This document shows, one piece after another, positions 1-9,282 of a stretch of 64,000 nucleotides of DNA (positions are counted from its first letter, which is position 1; the number at the start of each line of letters is the position of its first letter). The DNA is from Halarcobacter sp. (GTDB taxonomy: Bacteria; Campylobacterota; Campylobacteria; Campylobacterales; Arcobacteraceae), in NCBI GenBank assembly GCA_030145305.1, contig JAQYVX010000001.1, positions 186,001 to 250,000 on the forward strand, in the 5' to 3' direction. The position numbers were made by a program, and so were the translations under genes. Below the pieces are notes generated by a model. It did not search any database. It had not been told where the DNA came from and was given only the letters and a program-made list of their open reading frames with translations.

Positions 1-89
1 AGCTTGAGGAAACAGAGTCTATTTATGAAACAAAAGTAGAACATTTTTTAGAACTTGAAGAACTTGTAGAAAGCTTCAATATTAATTAG
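1..89 (+). CDS. C-terminal end of an unidentified protein (cut by the window edge)
   Basis: An open frame enters from the left edge in frame 3 and stops at TAG 87-89, giving 28 residues (LEETESIYETKV... ending SFNIN). The tail is strongly acidic and looks helical. It is too short to assign to a family. The next gene starts 35 bases downstream in the same direction with its own AAGGA site, so the two could be co-transcribed. Confidence 0.5.
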   Translation, partial: LEETESIYETKVEHFLELEELVESFNIN

Positions 90-123
90 ATATAATATAA
101 ATAATTAAAAAGGAATAAGATAA

Positions 124-567
124 ATGAGCCTAAAAGAACAACTAAAAGAAGATTTAAAAACAGCTATGAGAGCAAAAGAAATTATTAGAAGAGATTGTAT
201 TAGAGCAATTAATACTATGATTAAACAAATCGAAGTTGATGAAAGAAAAGAATTAAACGATAGTGATATTATCAAATTAATACAAAAAGGTATTAAACAA
301 AGAGAAGAAGCAATTAGTCAATATAAAGATGCTTCAAGAGATGATTTAGTACAAAAAGAACAAGAACAAGTAGAAGTATTCAAAGAATATTTACCTACAC
401 AAATTTCTGAACAAGAACTTGAAATAGGTATGAAAGAAATCATTGACCAAGTAGAAGCAACGTCAATGAAAGATATGGGAAAAGTAATGGGCCAAGCAAG
501 TAAAAAATTTGCAGGTGTTGCTGATGGTAAAAGAATAAACGAAATGACTAAAAAATTATTAGGATAA
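124..567 (+). CDS. yqeY: GatB/YqeY domain-containing protein
   Basis: The 147-residue protein has the all-helical YqeY fold pattern that is homologous to the C-terminal tail domain of GatB: an N-terminal LKEDLKTAMRAKE segment, the central KQREEAISQYKDA helix and the C-terminal GKVMGQASKKFAG motif. The family is related to the tRNA-binding part of the amidotransferase, but its cellular role is poorly defined. The ATG at 124 follows AAAAAGGAATAAG. The length is normal for the family. The diguanylate cyclase gene begins 19 bases downstream. Confidence 0.9.
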   Translation: MSLKEQLKEDLKTAMRAKEIIRRDCIRAINTMIKQIEVDERKELNDSDIIKLIQKGIKQREEAISQYKDASRDDLVQKEQEQVEVFKEYLPTQISEQELEIGMKEIIDQVEATSMKDMGKVMGQASKKFAGVADGKRINEMTKKLLG

Positions 568-586
568 GTTCTAAAATAGGTTAAAC

Positions 587-1846
587 ATGGAATCAAAAAT
601 AAATAAAATTGTAAAAGAAACACTTATTGGATTAAGTAACAAAGATATTCCCGCTACTCCAAATGAGTACCATAAAGAGTTTTGTAAAATTTCGAAAGTA
701 TATAATTTTTCAGTAAAAGAGTGCGAACAATTTAAAGAACTTGTAAGTAAGCTTAGTGAAAATGAACAATTAGAAATAAAATCGAAAAATATAGATACCT
801 TTGAAGACTTATTTCCAATTTTATTAAATAGAGTTTCAAAAGATAATATTCATACCCTATCTGAACTTTTTCAAAAGTCTATTACTCCTTCTATTAGTAT
901 TGACCTTGATGAAGAAGTACAAAAATTCTCAGTCAAAATTGGGAATTCTCCTGCCCTACTTTTTGAAGAAGATATACAAAAAGAAATGCAAAAATTTATT
1001 ACAAAAAGATTTGAAGCAGATAAGAATATAGTTAAGAAAAAAACGTCTGATATTGCAAAACTATTAACTTTAATGGGACAATATTTCAATGACGCAATCC
1101 ACAGTAATGGGATAGGTTCAGACGAGGTATCAAGTATAAAATCTCAAATCCAATCTATTAATATAGAAGAAGAAGGGGCAAAAGATTTATCAAATTTACA
1201 AGATAAACTTATTAATGCTGCTATGTCTATTGAACAAGAGATGTCTACAGTTGGAGAAAAGTTAACAACAGGGAAATCAAGAGTAGAAACCTTAGAAATC
1301 AAAATCAAAAAACTTGAAAAAGAGTTAGATAAAACAAAACAAGAGAGTATTAAAGACCATTTAACAGGATTGTTAACTAGACGGGCATATGAAGAATCAA
1401 TCAAAAAAATTGAAAATGAATTTATAAGAAATAATACTCAATATGCTATTGTATTTTTTGATTTAGACCACTTTAAAAAAGTGAATGATACTTATGGACA
1501 TGAAGCTGGAGATATAATTTTATCAACCTTTGCAAAAGTTTTAAATAAAAACACTAGAGATTTGGATATTGTAGGAAGATATGGAGGTGAAGAATTTATT
1601 GCTGTTATTCACTTCAACCTAAAAAGAGAATTACTAAAATATTTAAAAAGAATCAAAACAATTATCAATGATAATAGCTTTATATATAAAAGCAAAAATA
1701 TCCACGTGACTTTTTCCGCTGGTGTTGCAGTTAGAAATGATCATAAAAGCTACGATAGCACAGTCCAAAAAGCTGATGTTCTTTTATATCAAGCAAAAGA
1801 AGCAGGTAGAAATAAAATTATTTTAGAAGATGGTACAGTAATCTAG
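587..1846 (+). CDS. GGDEF diguanylate cyclase
   Basis: This is a 419-residue cytosolic protein predicted to make cyclic di-GMP from two GTP. The C-terminal GGDEF domain covers roughly residues 255-415, with the substrate motif FFDLDHFKKVNDTYGHEAGD and the active-site loop GGEEF at residues 333-337. An RDLD sequence sits five residues before GGEEF, the right place for the RxxD allosteric inhibition site, so product inhibition is likely. The N-terminal ~240 residues are helical with a coiled-coil stretch (about 200-250) and match no sensor domain I recognise. There is no transmembrane segment. Confidence 0.9.
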   Translation: MESKINKIVKETLIGLSNKDIPATPNEYHKEFCKISKVYNFSVKECEQFKELVSKLSENEQLEIKSKNIDTFEDLFPILLNRVSKDNIHTLSELFQKSITPSISIDLDEEVQKFSVKIGNSPALLFEEDIQKEMQKFITKRFEADKNIVKKKTSDIAKLLTLMGQYFNDAIHSNGIGSDEVSSIKSQIQSINIEEEGAKDLSNLQDKLINAAMSIEQEMSTVGEKLTTGKSRVETLEIKIKKLEKELDKTKQESIKDHLTGLLTRRAYEESIKKIENEFIRNNTQYAIVFFDLDHFKKVNDTYGHEAGDIILSTFAKVLNKNTRDLDIVGRYGGEEFIAVIHFNLKRELLKYLKRIKTIINDNSFIYKSKNIHVTFSAGVAVRNDHKSYDSTVQKADVLLYQAKEAGRNKIILEDGTVI

Positions 1847-1867
1847 TTTTGTAAGCTAGAAGAGCTT

Positions 1868-2647
1868 TTAAAATAATTTTTCTTGCCCAATTCTATATAG
1901 TGCAAAATCATATTTTATAGGGTCTTTTTTATTAAAAGACTTTAATTTTTCTGTTATTTCAATAGCTGATTTTAAATCATATGTTTTTCGTTTAAGTAAG
2001 CCTAGTTTTAATGATACTTTGAAAGTGTGAGTATCTAAAGGTAGGATCAAATCTTTTTTATCAATTCTATTCCAAAGTCCTAAATCGAGTTCATCCTTTC
2101 TTACCATCCATCTTAAAAACATATTCCATCTTTTATATGGGGCATTCCCAATATATTTTATTTTACCTTCTTTATCCCTTTTTAAAGGGCTTGAAACTAA
2201 GAAAGTGAATCCTTGTGATCTATAGTTTGCTATTTGATGTATTTTATTTATTAAAGAATCTAGTCCTTCTAAAACACAATTATTTTTTTTATATCCTTCT
2301 AAAAAAATATTGTTTAAACTCTCTTCTTTTTTCATTTTTCCAAATGTTTTAAAAATAGTTTTAATATCTTCACTATTTTGAAATCTATAATAAAAATTTT
2401 CTAGTTTATCATCAATCTCTTCTTCACTCTTATCAAGTAAAGAGAAATCTAAAGTATCTAAAAATTTCACTATTAAACTAGCTTTTCCATATGCGAATAA
2501 GGCACAAAGCAAAATTATATATTCATCTTTATAACGACTTGCTACTAAAAGTGGGTCTGGTTTATCATAAGAAAGTTCGTGATTATTGTTTCTATTAAGA
2601 ACTTCATTATCTAAAAGTTCTTTTATTTCTTTATCTTTTTTTGTCAT
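1868..2647 (-). CDS. TIGR02757 (DUF2400) family protein
   Basis: The 259-residue soluble protein resembles the TIGR02757/DUF2400 family of unknown function. The matching signatures are the N-terminal DPLLVASRYKDEY and FAYGKA segments, a central SPLKRDKEGK..APYKRWNMFLRWMVR block, and a C-terminal PLDTHTFKVSLKLGLLKRKTYD segment. Parts of the layout recall helix-hairpin-helix DNA glycosylases, but I see no catalytic motif that would justify an enzyme name. It is transcribed convergently with the diguanylate cyclase gene, with 21 bases between the stops. Confidence 0.75.
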   Translation of the reverse strand: MTKKDKEIKELLDNEVLNRNNNHELSYDKPDPLLVASRYKDEYIILLCALFAYGKASLIVKFLDTLDFSLLDKSEEEIDDKLENFYYRFQNSEDIKTIFKTFGKMKKEESLNNIFLEGYKKNNCVLEGLDSLINKIHQIANYRSQGFTFLVSSPLKRDKEGKIKYIGNAPYKRWNMFLRWMVRKDELDLGLWNRIDKKDLILPLDTHTFKVSLKLGLLKRKTYDLKSAIEITEKLKSFNKKDPIKYDFALYRIGQEKLF

Positions 2648-2734
2648 ATTTTATTCCAAATATTTTCGTTATAATACCATCTTACAAAAAACATAGCCTT
2701 AAAAAATATATACTAAATACTAGGAATAATAAAA

Positions 2735-3556
2735 ATGCAAAATATACTAATAACAGGTTGTTCTTCAGGCATTGGACTTGAATCTGCAAAAACTTTAAAA
2801 CAAAATGGAATAAAAGTATATGCAAGTGCAAGAAAAGAAGAAGATGTAGAAATGTTAAAAAAATTAGGTTTTGATACTTTTTTACTTGATATTAGAGATA
2901 AAGAACAAATTGCTAAAGCCTTAGAACAAATTATAAAAAATGACAACAAAATTGATGCTGTTTTTAACAACGCAGGATATGGACAACCAGGAGCCTTAGA
3001 AGATATTTCTGTTGATGCTTTAAAAGAGCAGTTTGAGACAAATGTCTTTGGTCTACATGAAGTAACAAGACAAGTTCTTCCATATATGAGAGCTCAAGCT
3101 TATGGAAAAATAATTCAGCATAGTTCAGTTTTAGGAATAATTTCTTTAAGATTTAGAGGAGCTTACAATGCTTCAAAATATGCTATTGAAGGATTAACTG
3201 ACACGCTAAGACTTGAATTAGCAGATACTAATATATCAATTAGCACCATAAATACAGGTCCCGTAACTTCAAAATTTAGAGAAAATGCAGTTGCAAAATT
3301 CAAAGAAAATGTAAATCAAGAAAATAGTTTCTATAAAAAAGAGTATGACAAACAATTAAATGCAAGTTTAGAAGATCAAAAAGACAAGACTCCTTTTAAT
3401 CTTCCAGCAAGTAGTGTTGCAAATGTAATTTTAAAAATAATGAATACAAATAAGCCAAAGCCTAGATATTATGTTACAAAAGCTACATATATTTTGGGAT
3501 TTCTCAAAAGAATTTTATCTACTTCACTTTTAGATAAAATATTGAAAAGAATATAA
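2735..3556 (+). CDS. short-chain dehydrogenase/reductase
   Basis: This is a classical SDR of 273 residues. It has the TGCSSGIGLES dinucleotide-binding motif at residues 7-17, NNAG in the middle, a catalytic serine in HSSVLG and the YNASKYAIEG motif that carries the Tyr-x3-Lys pair. It is predicted to be an NAD(P)(H)-dependent oxidoreductase; the substrate cannot be read from the sequence. It stands alone between genes on the other strand, and its stop codon lies just before a hairpin terminator. Confidence 0.88.
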   Translation: MQNILITGCSSGIGLESAKTLKQNGIKVYASARKEEDVEMLKKLGFDTFLLDIRDKEQIAKALEQIIKNDNKIDAVFNNAGYGQPGALEDISVDALKEQFETNVFGLHEVTRQVLPYMRAQAYGKIIQHSSVLGIISLRFRGAYNASKYAIEGLTDTLRLELADTNISISTINTGPVTSKFRENAVAKFKENVNQENSFYKKEYDKQLNASLEDQKDKTPFNLPASSVANVILKIMNTNKPKPRYYVTKATYILGFLKRILSTSLLDKILKRI

Positions 3557-3580
3557 AAAGAGGGACAAGCCCTTCTTTTT
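3555..3580. terminator. bidirectional hairpin terminator
   Basis: AAAAAGAGGG and CCCTTCTTTTT pair around a 5-base loop (one bulge), with A and T runs on the two sides. It lies between the convergent SDR and NhaC-type genes and can end both transcripts. Confidence 0.75.
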
Positions 3581-3581
3581 A

Positions 3582-5294
3582 TTATGAATTTAGATAAGGT
3601 TTCCCATAAAATCTTATAGTTAAGAATACAACAGCTAAACCAATTGGTAAAAGTAAATATACTGAAACTCCAAATGCTGCTGGCAAATATCCACAAACAA
3701 TTGCTACTATTCCCACGAAAATTGCATAATACAATTGTGTAGAAACGTGATCCATATGATCACAAGAGGCAGCCATTGAAGATAAAATTGAAGTATCTGA
3801 AATAGGAGAACAATGATCACCAAATATTGCTCCTGTTAATACAGCACCTACATTTAATACAATATAGTTATGTAAATCTACACTTTCTAAACCTGTATTT
3901 ATTCCAATAGCATTTGCTAATGGAATTGTTAAAGGCATTAAAATACCCATTGTTCCGTAAGATGTTCCTGTAGAAAATGAAATAATAGAACCTAATATAA
4001 AAATAATACTTGGCAAGATAACTTGAGGTGTAGTGTGAGATAATAGTTCTACTAAATAAGCAGCCGTTCCTAGTTCTTTCATAACTGAACTTAAAGACCA
4101 AGCTAAGATTAAAATAACAGCAGTAATCACAAGTGATTTAACTCCAAAAACCCAAGTATCAATTGCTTCATGTAAAGTAAACAACTTTTGTTGTAATCCC
4201 ATTCCAATGGCAACTAAAGAAGCTAATAAAGCTGCTTCAAAAATTACAATTGAAGCATCAGCAGCACCAAAAGCATCTCTAATTGATGCAAAAGAATAAG
4301 GATCTGATTCAAAAGCTTTTAGCATCTCACCTTCTAATCCTGATGAACCATTTACATAAAATCCAATAAACGCAACTATAATTAAAATTGCAATTGGAAC
4401 AATTGCATTATAAATAGAATAAGTAATGCCCTCTTTTGGCATCATAAATGAATTTTCTTGATTCATTAATTCATTTTTTGCAGATTTAGGATTTGCAACG
4501 TGACCGGTGGTATGGGCTCTTACAGCTGCTTTATGCATAGGACCAAACTCTCTTAATGTAATAGCTGAAAAGAAAACAAAGGCTAACATCAAAATATTAT
4601 AAAATCTATAAGGTAAGGTTTCAACAAAAATTGCAAAAGCGTTAACATCCACTTGTCCAATAACAGTATAAGCATCCTTAATTAAAGATAATTCATATCC
4701 AACCCAAGTAGAAATTAGAGCAAGCCCAGCAATAGGAGCAGCAGTAGCATCAATAATAAAGGCTAATTTTTCTCTTGCAATTTTTAACTTATCAGTAACA
4801 GGTTTCATAATAGGACCCACGATTAATGAGTTTGCATAATCATCAAAAAAGATAAAGAAACCCATAATCCAAGTATAAAGTTGAGCAGAAGCAGGTGTTT
4901 TTGCTTTTTTAGCTAACTTTTCAGCAATAGCTCTAGGTCCACCCATTTTAGTAATAACAGCAATCATTCCACCAATTGTTAGAACTTGAAGAACAATACC
5001 TGCATTCCAAGAATCTGCAAGAGACCCAACCATCTTAGAAGATAAATCAACAAAAATATTAAACAATGAAGAAAAAATATTATCTCCACTAATATTTACC
5101 ATAAATACGCCAGTGAATATACCCATAAATAAAGAAAAGATTACATTTCTTGTAATAAAAGCTAAGACAATAGCAACCAAAGGAGGAAGAAGAGTCATTA
5201 CCCCGTATACAGATGAATTATCTTTTGAATCTGCAGATAAAAGCACCATGGGAAGTATAGCAATTATCAAAAATGTTTTTAAAAAACTACTCAA
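3582..5294 (-). CDS. nhaC: NhaC-family Na+/H+ antiporter
   Basis: This polytopic inner-membrane protein of about 570 residues has many hydrophobic helices and the conserved segments FFIFFDDYANSLIVGPIMKP, GLALISTWVGYELSLI and TGAIFGDHCSPISDTSILSS that typify NhaC-like antiporters. It probably exchanges sodium for protons; a role with amino or organic acids, as in related carriers, is possible. An upstream ATG exists at 5309, but it has no ribosome binding site. The TTG at 5294 is preceded by AAAGGA with a 6-base spacer and gives a better N-terminus (SSFLKTFLIIAILPMVLLSA, a signal-like first helix), so I prefer it. Confidence 0.85.
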   Translation of the reverse strand: MSSFLKTFLIIAILPMVLLSADSKDNSSVYGVMTLLPPLVAIVLAFITRNVIFSLFMGIFTGVFMVNISGDNIFSSLFNIFVDLSSKMVGSLADSWNAGIVLQVLTIGGMIAVITKMGGPRAIAEKLAKKAKTPASAQLYTWIMGFFIFFDDYANSLIVGPIMKPVTDKLKIAREKLAFIIDATAAPIAGLALISTWVGYELSLIKDAYTVIGQVDVNAFAIFVETLPYRFYNILMLAFVFFSAITLREFGPMHKAAVRAHTTGHVANPKSAKNELMNQENSFMMPKEGITYSIYNAIVPIAILIIVAFIGFYVNGSSGLEGEMLKAFESDPYSFASIRDAFGAADASIVIFEAALLASLVAIGMGLQQKLFTLHEAIDTWVFGVKSLVITAVILILAWSLSSVMKELGTAAYLVELLSHTTPQVILPSIIFILGSIISFSTGTSYGTMGILMPLTIPLANAIGINTGLESVDLHNYIVLNVGAVLTGAIFGDHCSPISDTSILSSMAASCDHMDHVSTQLYYAIFVGIVAIVCGYLPAAFGVSVYLLLPIGLAVVFLTIRFYGKPYLNS

Positions 5295-5386
5295 AATAGT
5301 TCCTTTCATAAAAGAATTGAAGGATGATTATATATAAAAATTGCTTTAAAGTAGTATATTAATTATATGAGTTTTTTTATTAATTT

Positions 5387-6187
5387 TTAAGTTGCCTGTA
5401 TATCTTTTGAATTTGCTTTTTCTTGTAAGAAATCAGATATTTGCATTAAACAAAAAGTTACTATAAATATCATAAGACCAGGAAAGAAACTAACCCACCA
5501 AGCAATATCAATAACAGCTTTCCCATCACTAAGTAAACTTCCCCAAGACATTTCAGGAGGATTAATTCCAAGTCCTAAAAAGGACAATCCTGATTCGGCT
5601 AATATAGCTCCCCCTACTCCAAAAGTAAATGAGATTAAGAAAATCGGTGCTAAAAGTGGAGCAAAATATTTAAAAATGATTTTTGTTTTAGGAACACCAC
5701 TTAATTTTAAAATTTTTATATAAGGCTTATTTCCTATTGCAAAACTTTCACTTCTTATAAGTCTTGCCATTCCCATCCAGCCTGTTATTGAAATAACTAT
5801 GATTAAAACTAAAGATGAAGCTTGAATATATGAAACAAGAGCTAATAATAAAAAGAAAGTAGGAAAAGTTAAAAATAAATCAATTAAAATAGTAATACCT
5901 TTATCAATATTTCCTTTAAAATATCCTGCGTTTATTCCTATGAAAAGCCCTAATAAAGAAGATATTGCAGCACTTAAAAATCCAATTATAAGTGAAGTTT
6001 GTCCACCTTGAAGAATTCTAGCTAAGACATCTCGCCCCAATCTATCTGTTCCAAAAAAATGCTCAAAAGATGGACCTGCTAATATTAACTTTGGATTTAA
6101 ATCATAAGGTGATACAGTGTAAAAAAATGGCATGAAAAATACTAATCCTATAAGAGAAACAAGTATTATCAACGCTATTTTTACCAC
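5387..6187 (-). CDS. OppC/DppC-type ABC transporter permease
   Basis: The 266-residue inner-membrane permease has the N-terminal OppC-type segment, a loop with FFGTDRLGRDVLARIL, five to six hydrophobic helices and the cytoplasmic coupling motif EAGLSFLGLGINPPEMSWG of the peptide/nickel transporter group. It starts at GTG 6187, with AAAGGG upstream, 12 bases after rsmD in the same direction. No binding protein, partner permease or ATPase is nearby, so its partners must be encoded elsewhere. Substrate class (peptide, nickel or other) is not decidable here. Confidence 0.85.
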   Translation of the reverse strand: MVKIALIILVSLIGLVFFMPFFYTVSPYDLNPKLILAGPSFEHFFGTDRLGRDVLARILQGGQTSLIIGFLSAAISSLLGLFIGINAGYFKGNIDKGITILIDLFLTFPTFFLLLALVSYIQASSLVLIIVISITGWMGMARLIRSESFAIGNKPYIKILKLSGVPKTKIIFKYFAPLLAPIFLISFTFGVGGAILAESGLSFLGLGINPPEMSWGSLLSDGKAVIDIAWWVSFFPGLMIFIVTFCLMQISDFLQEKANSKDIQAT

Positions 6188-6199
6188 TAGATAAGCCCT

Positions 6200-6796
6200 T
6201 TAAACTTCTGTATAAGAAAAATAAGAGAGTGAACTCTTTCCAAATTTCTTTGTTTTATTTAATGAAAATTTTCCTAAAATTTTAGGTATTGTAATCGAAC
6301 TTTCATGTTCCATTACTATAATATAAATATTGTCATTTTCAATATTCTCAATAATTTCAAATGATTTATTATAAACTTCTTCCATTCCATCTCTAAAATC
6401 AAAAGGTGGATCAAGATATAAAATCAACTCATCACTTGAATTTTTAAGTGATTCTAAAATACTTGGAGTCTGAATAAAAGTATCTCCTAACATTGTTTGG
6501 CATTTATTTGGCTCTAAAGCATTACAATTTTTTGTTAATATTCTATAAGAACTTCTATCAAGTTCAACAAAATAAGCTCTTTTTGCATCTCTTGAAATTG
6601 CTTCAAGACCAATACTTCCACTTCCAGCAAAGCTTTCAATAAATATTTTATCAATAATATCGAACTGTAAAACATTAAAAAGAGACTCTTTTAATCTAGA
6701 TTTTGAAGATCTAGTAACATCTAAAGAAGGTAATTCTAAAACCTTTCCTCTGTACTTTCCTGCAATAATTTTTGTTGTTGGTTTATTTGTTTTCAT
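6200..6796 (-). CDS. rsmD: 16S rRNA (guanine(966)-N(2))-methyltransferase RsmD
   Basis: This 198-residue Rossmann-fold methyltransferase is predicted to transfer a methyl group from S-adenosylmethionine to N2 of G966 in 16S rRNA during 30S assembly. The N-terminal AGKYRGKVLELP segment and the T-R-S/P-T motif region are typical of RsmD. The SAM-binding motif is FAGSGSIGLEA (about 56-66) and the catalytic DPPF motif is at 129-132. It is the first gene of a two-gene unit with the downstream ABC permease. Confidence 0.9.
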   Translation of the reverse strand: MKTNKPTTKIIAGKYRGKVLELPSLDVTRSSKSRLKESLFNVLQFDIIDKIFIESFAGSGSIGLEAISRDAKRAYFVELDRSSYRILTKNCNALEPNKCQTMLGDTFIQTPSILESLKNSSDELILYLDPPFDFRDGMEEVYNKSFEIIENIENDNIYIIVMEHESSITIPKILGKFSLNKTKKFGKSSLSYFSYTEV

Positions 6797-6976
6797 TTTT
6801 CTCTTAACTCTTAATTTTTATTTGTATTATAGTTAAAATTTCTTAAGGCTCTAATTTGAAACAATATTTATTAAATGTAAAAATTAAATTCCACTTGTAA
6901 TCAATTTTAGATATATTTTTTGGTATTTTAAACAAGAGAATCTAAATTTACTATTTAAATTTATCAAAGGGAATCT

Positions 6977-7468
6977 TTGCCAAGAAAACAATTAAAAAAA
7001 ATTTTACCAACACATGAAAAAATAAGAGAACAAAAAGTTTTAAAACTATTTGGAAAATTTTTAGATAAAAAATCAATTTGGAGTTTATCAAGAAAAAAAG
7101 TAGTAGCAGGAGTTTTAATAGGAATATTTGTAGCCTCTTTACCAATGCCTCTTCAAATGGCATTAGCATCTATACTTGCAATTATTTTTAATGCCAACTT
7201 ACCTATTAGTTTTATATTGATTTTTATAAGTAATCCACTTACTATGCCCCCAATTTTTTATTTAGAATATGCCATTGGGAATATTATTTTAAGACCTGAA
7301 ACTATTATAGAATTTAATTTTGATTCAATGTATGAAAATTTTGATCAAATTGCAATTTCATTATGGACAGGAGCTTTAGTTTTAGGCATTTTTGCAAGTA
7401 TTATTTGTGCTTTTTCTGTAAATTTTTTATGGATTTACACCGTTAGAAAAAATAGAAAAAAGAACTAA
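6977..7468 (+). CDS. DUF2062 membrane protein
   Basis: The 163-residue inner-membrane protein has the DUF2062 layout: a basic N-terminus (MPRKQLKKILP), a hydrophobic GVLIGIFVASLPMPLQMALASILAI block, the NLPISFILIFISNPLTMPPIF motif, and a last helix near the C-terminus. The function of the family is unknown. The start is TTG at 6977 behind AAAGGGAA at an ideal distance; no ATG in frame would keep the conserved start. The 180 bases upstream contain no other gene that I can see. Confidence 0.82.
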   Translation: MPRKQLKKILPTHEKIREQKVLKLFGKFLDKKSIWSLSRKKVVAGVLIGIFVASLPMPLQMALASILAIIFNANLPISFILIFISNPLTMPPIFYLEYAIGNIILRPETIIEFNFDSMYENFDQIAISLWTGALVLGIFASIICAFSVNFLWIYTVRKNRKKN

Positions 7469-7504
7469 TTGTTCAATTTTCTATTTATTTTTTGAATTTA
7501 TTAC

Positions 7505-8260
7505 TTATCTAGTTTTTTGAACTTTTTTTATAATATTTTTAATATTTTTGATTCTATTTTTTGAGCTTGGATGTGTTGAAAGAAATTCAATTCCTTCGTT
7601 TTTCCCAGCACTCATATTTTCCCAAAACTTAATTGCTTCATTTAAATCATAACCAGCGGCATGCATAAGATGTATTCCTATTTCATCAGCTTCACTTTCT
7701 TGAAGTCTTCCATAAGGCATAAGAACACCATATTGAGCACCCAAACCATAGGCTATATTAAAAGCTTGTGAGTATTGAGAACCTTGCGTACTTAATGCTA
7801 TATTTCCAAGAGTTTGGACTCCTTGAGATATCATACCAGCACTTACTCTTTCAGCTCCATGTCTAGCTAAAGCATGAGCAATTTCATGGGAAATTACAGT
7901 TGCAAGTTGATCATCATTTTTTGCAACAGCTAAGATACCTGTATAAACTACTACTTTCCCACCTGGTAAGCAAAAAGCATTTTTTGCTTTGTTATTAACT
8001 AAATTAAATTCCCAAGCATAGTTTTTTTGTGAAACTCTTGCGATTCTTTCACCAATTCTTTTCACTCTTAGAGAATCTTTTGTATTATAAATAATCTTTG
8101 ATTCTTTTAATGTTTGTTCATAACTTTGTTTACCTAAAGCTAACTCTTTCTCACTAGAAATTAAAATCATTTGATTTCTATTTGTATAAGGTGCTTTGTG
8201 TGTACAAGCACTCATAAAAAGCACAAGAGTTATTAGTATTAGATTTTGTTTAATATTCAA
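7505..8260 (-). CDS. M48-family zinc metalloprotease lipoprotein
   Basis: This exported protease of about 251 residues has a lipoprotein signal (NIKQNLILITLVLFMSAC, lipobox MSAC). The active-site motif HEIAHALARHGAE supplies the HExxH zinc ligands and ESEADEIG the third ligand. It is related to the BepA/LoiP group of periplasmic quality-control proteases, so it probably degrades misfolded envelope proteins. The frame can be extended upstream to 8398, but that would overlap the divergent exporter gene and bury the signal peptide. The TTG at 8260, directly behind AAGGAGAAAAT, is the better start. Confidence 0.87.
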   Translation of the reverse strand: MNIKQNLILITLVLFMSACTHKAPYTNRNQMILISSEKELALGKQSYEQTLKESKIIYNTKDSLRVKRIGERIARVSQKNYAWEFNLVNNKAKNAFCLPGGKVVVYTGILAVAKNDDQLATVISHEIAHALARHGAERVSAGMISQGVQTLGNIALSTQGSQYSQAFNIAYGLGAQYGVLMPYGRLQESEADEIGIHLMHAAGYDLNEAIKFWENMSAGKNEGIEFLSTHPSSKNRIKNIKNIIKKVQKTR

Positions 8261-8334
8261 ATTTTCTCCTTTTTGAATCTCTATTTTAACAAAACTTGAG
8301 TAAAATCTACTTTTTATTTGGAGAGAAATTATAT

Positions 8335-9225
8335 ATGCAACAAACAAAAGGTAATATCCTAGGTCTACTAACAATACTATTATGGTCATCCCTCGCATTA
8401 TTTACTGTAAATGCAGGAAATATCCCTGCTTTTTTATTATTAAGTATCTCTTTTTTAGTTGCTTCATTAATTGGTTTATTATTATTAAAAAAACAAAAAA
8501 GAAAATTAAAAGATTTATTAAATATTCCTTATAAAGTCTATATAATTGGTGTGGTTGGGCTTTTTGGATATCATTTTTTTTATTTTTTAGCAATAAAAAA
8601 TGCACCAGCAGTTGAAGCAAATCTTATTAACTATCTTTGGCCTTTATTAATAGTGCTTTTTTCAGCTTTTTTACCAAATGAAAAATTAAAATGGTTTCAT
8701 ATATTAGGTACATTATTAGCCTTATCAGGAGCGTTCTTATTAGTATTAAAAGATGGAAGTTTAGAGTTTGAATCAAAATATCTTTTAGGATATAGTTTTG
8801 CTTTAATTGCAGCTTTTTTGTGGGCTTCATATTCTGTTATCTCAAAAACTTTAAAACATATACCAACCTTTGCTGTTACAGGTTTTTGTATTATTACAGC
8901 TATTTTATCATTTATTTCTCACTTGATTTTTGAACAAACTTATATTCCTACTAATTTAGAGTTCTTTTCCGCAATTATGCTAGGGCTAGGTCCTGTTGGA
9001 GGAGCTTTTTATTTATGGGATTTTGCATTAAAAAATGCAGATATTAAAATATTAGGTTCATTAGCATATTTAATACCTTTACTTTCTACTTTGCTTTTAG
9101 TTTTTATGGGAATTGCAGATATGACAACTACGATAATTATCGCTTGTGTTCTTATAATCCTAGGTTCATTAATTAGTTCAAAACAATATTTTACAATCTT
9201 AAAGAATCTAATCTTTAAATCATAA
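8335..9225 (+). CDS. EamA-family drug/metabolite transporter
   Basis: The 296-residue protein has ten hydrophobic helices arranged as two EamA repeats. Each half carries the family's L-WS/A-S pattern near its start (LLTILLWSSLALFTV and ALIAAFLWASYSVIS). It is an inner-membrane exporter of the DMT superfamily, and the substrate is unknown. An in-frame ATG at 8296 exists, but the ATG at 8335 follows GGAGAG and begins with the expected cytoplasmic MQQTKGNILG stretch, so it is preferred. It is divergent from the M48 protease gene with a 74-base gap. Confidence 0.85.
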   Translation: MQQTKGNILGLLTILLWSSLALFTVNAGNIPAFLLLSISFLVASLIGLLLLKKQKRKLKDLLNIPYKVYIIGVVGLFGYHFFYFLAIKNAPAVEANLINYLWPLLIVLFSAFLPNEKLKWFHILGTLLALSGAFLLVLKDGSLEFESKYLLGYSFALIAAFLWASYSVISKTLKHIPTFAVTGFCIITAILSFISHLIFEQTYIPTNLEFFSAIMLGLGPVGGAFYLWDFALKNADIKILGSLAYLIPLLSTLLLVFMGIADMTTTIIIACVLIILGSLISSKQYFTILKNLIFKS

Positions 9226-9243
9226 ATTTAAAATTTAGAATTT

Positions 9244-9272
9244 AAAAAAAGGGAGAAGTTCCCCCTTTTTTC
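9244..9272. terminator. bidirectional hairpin terminator
   Basis: A run of A, GGGA, a short loop, TCCCCC and a run of T form a terminator between the convergent EamA exporter and the symporter gene. Confidence 0.65.
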
Positions 9273-9282
9273 TATTTCTTAT

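Noticed and set aside
8261-8398. N-terminal extension of the M48 protease
   Set aside because: It would overlap the divergent exporter gene and hide a clear lipoprotein signal; TTG 8260 has a strong AAGGAG site.
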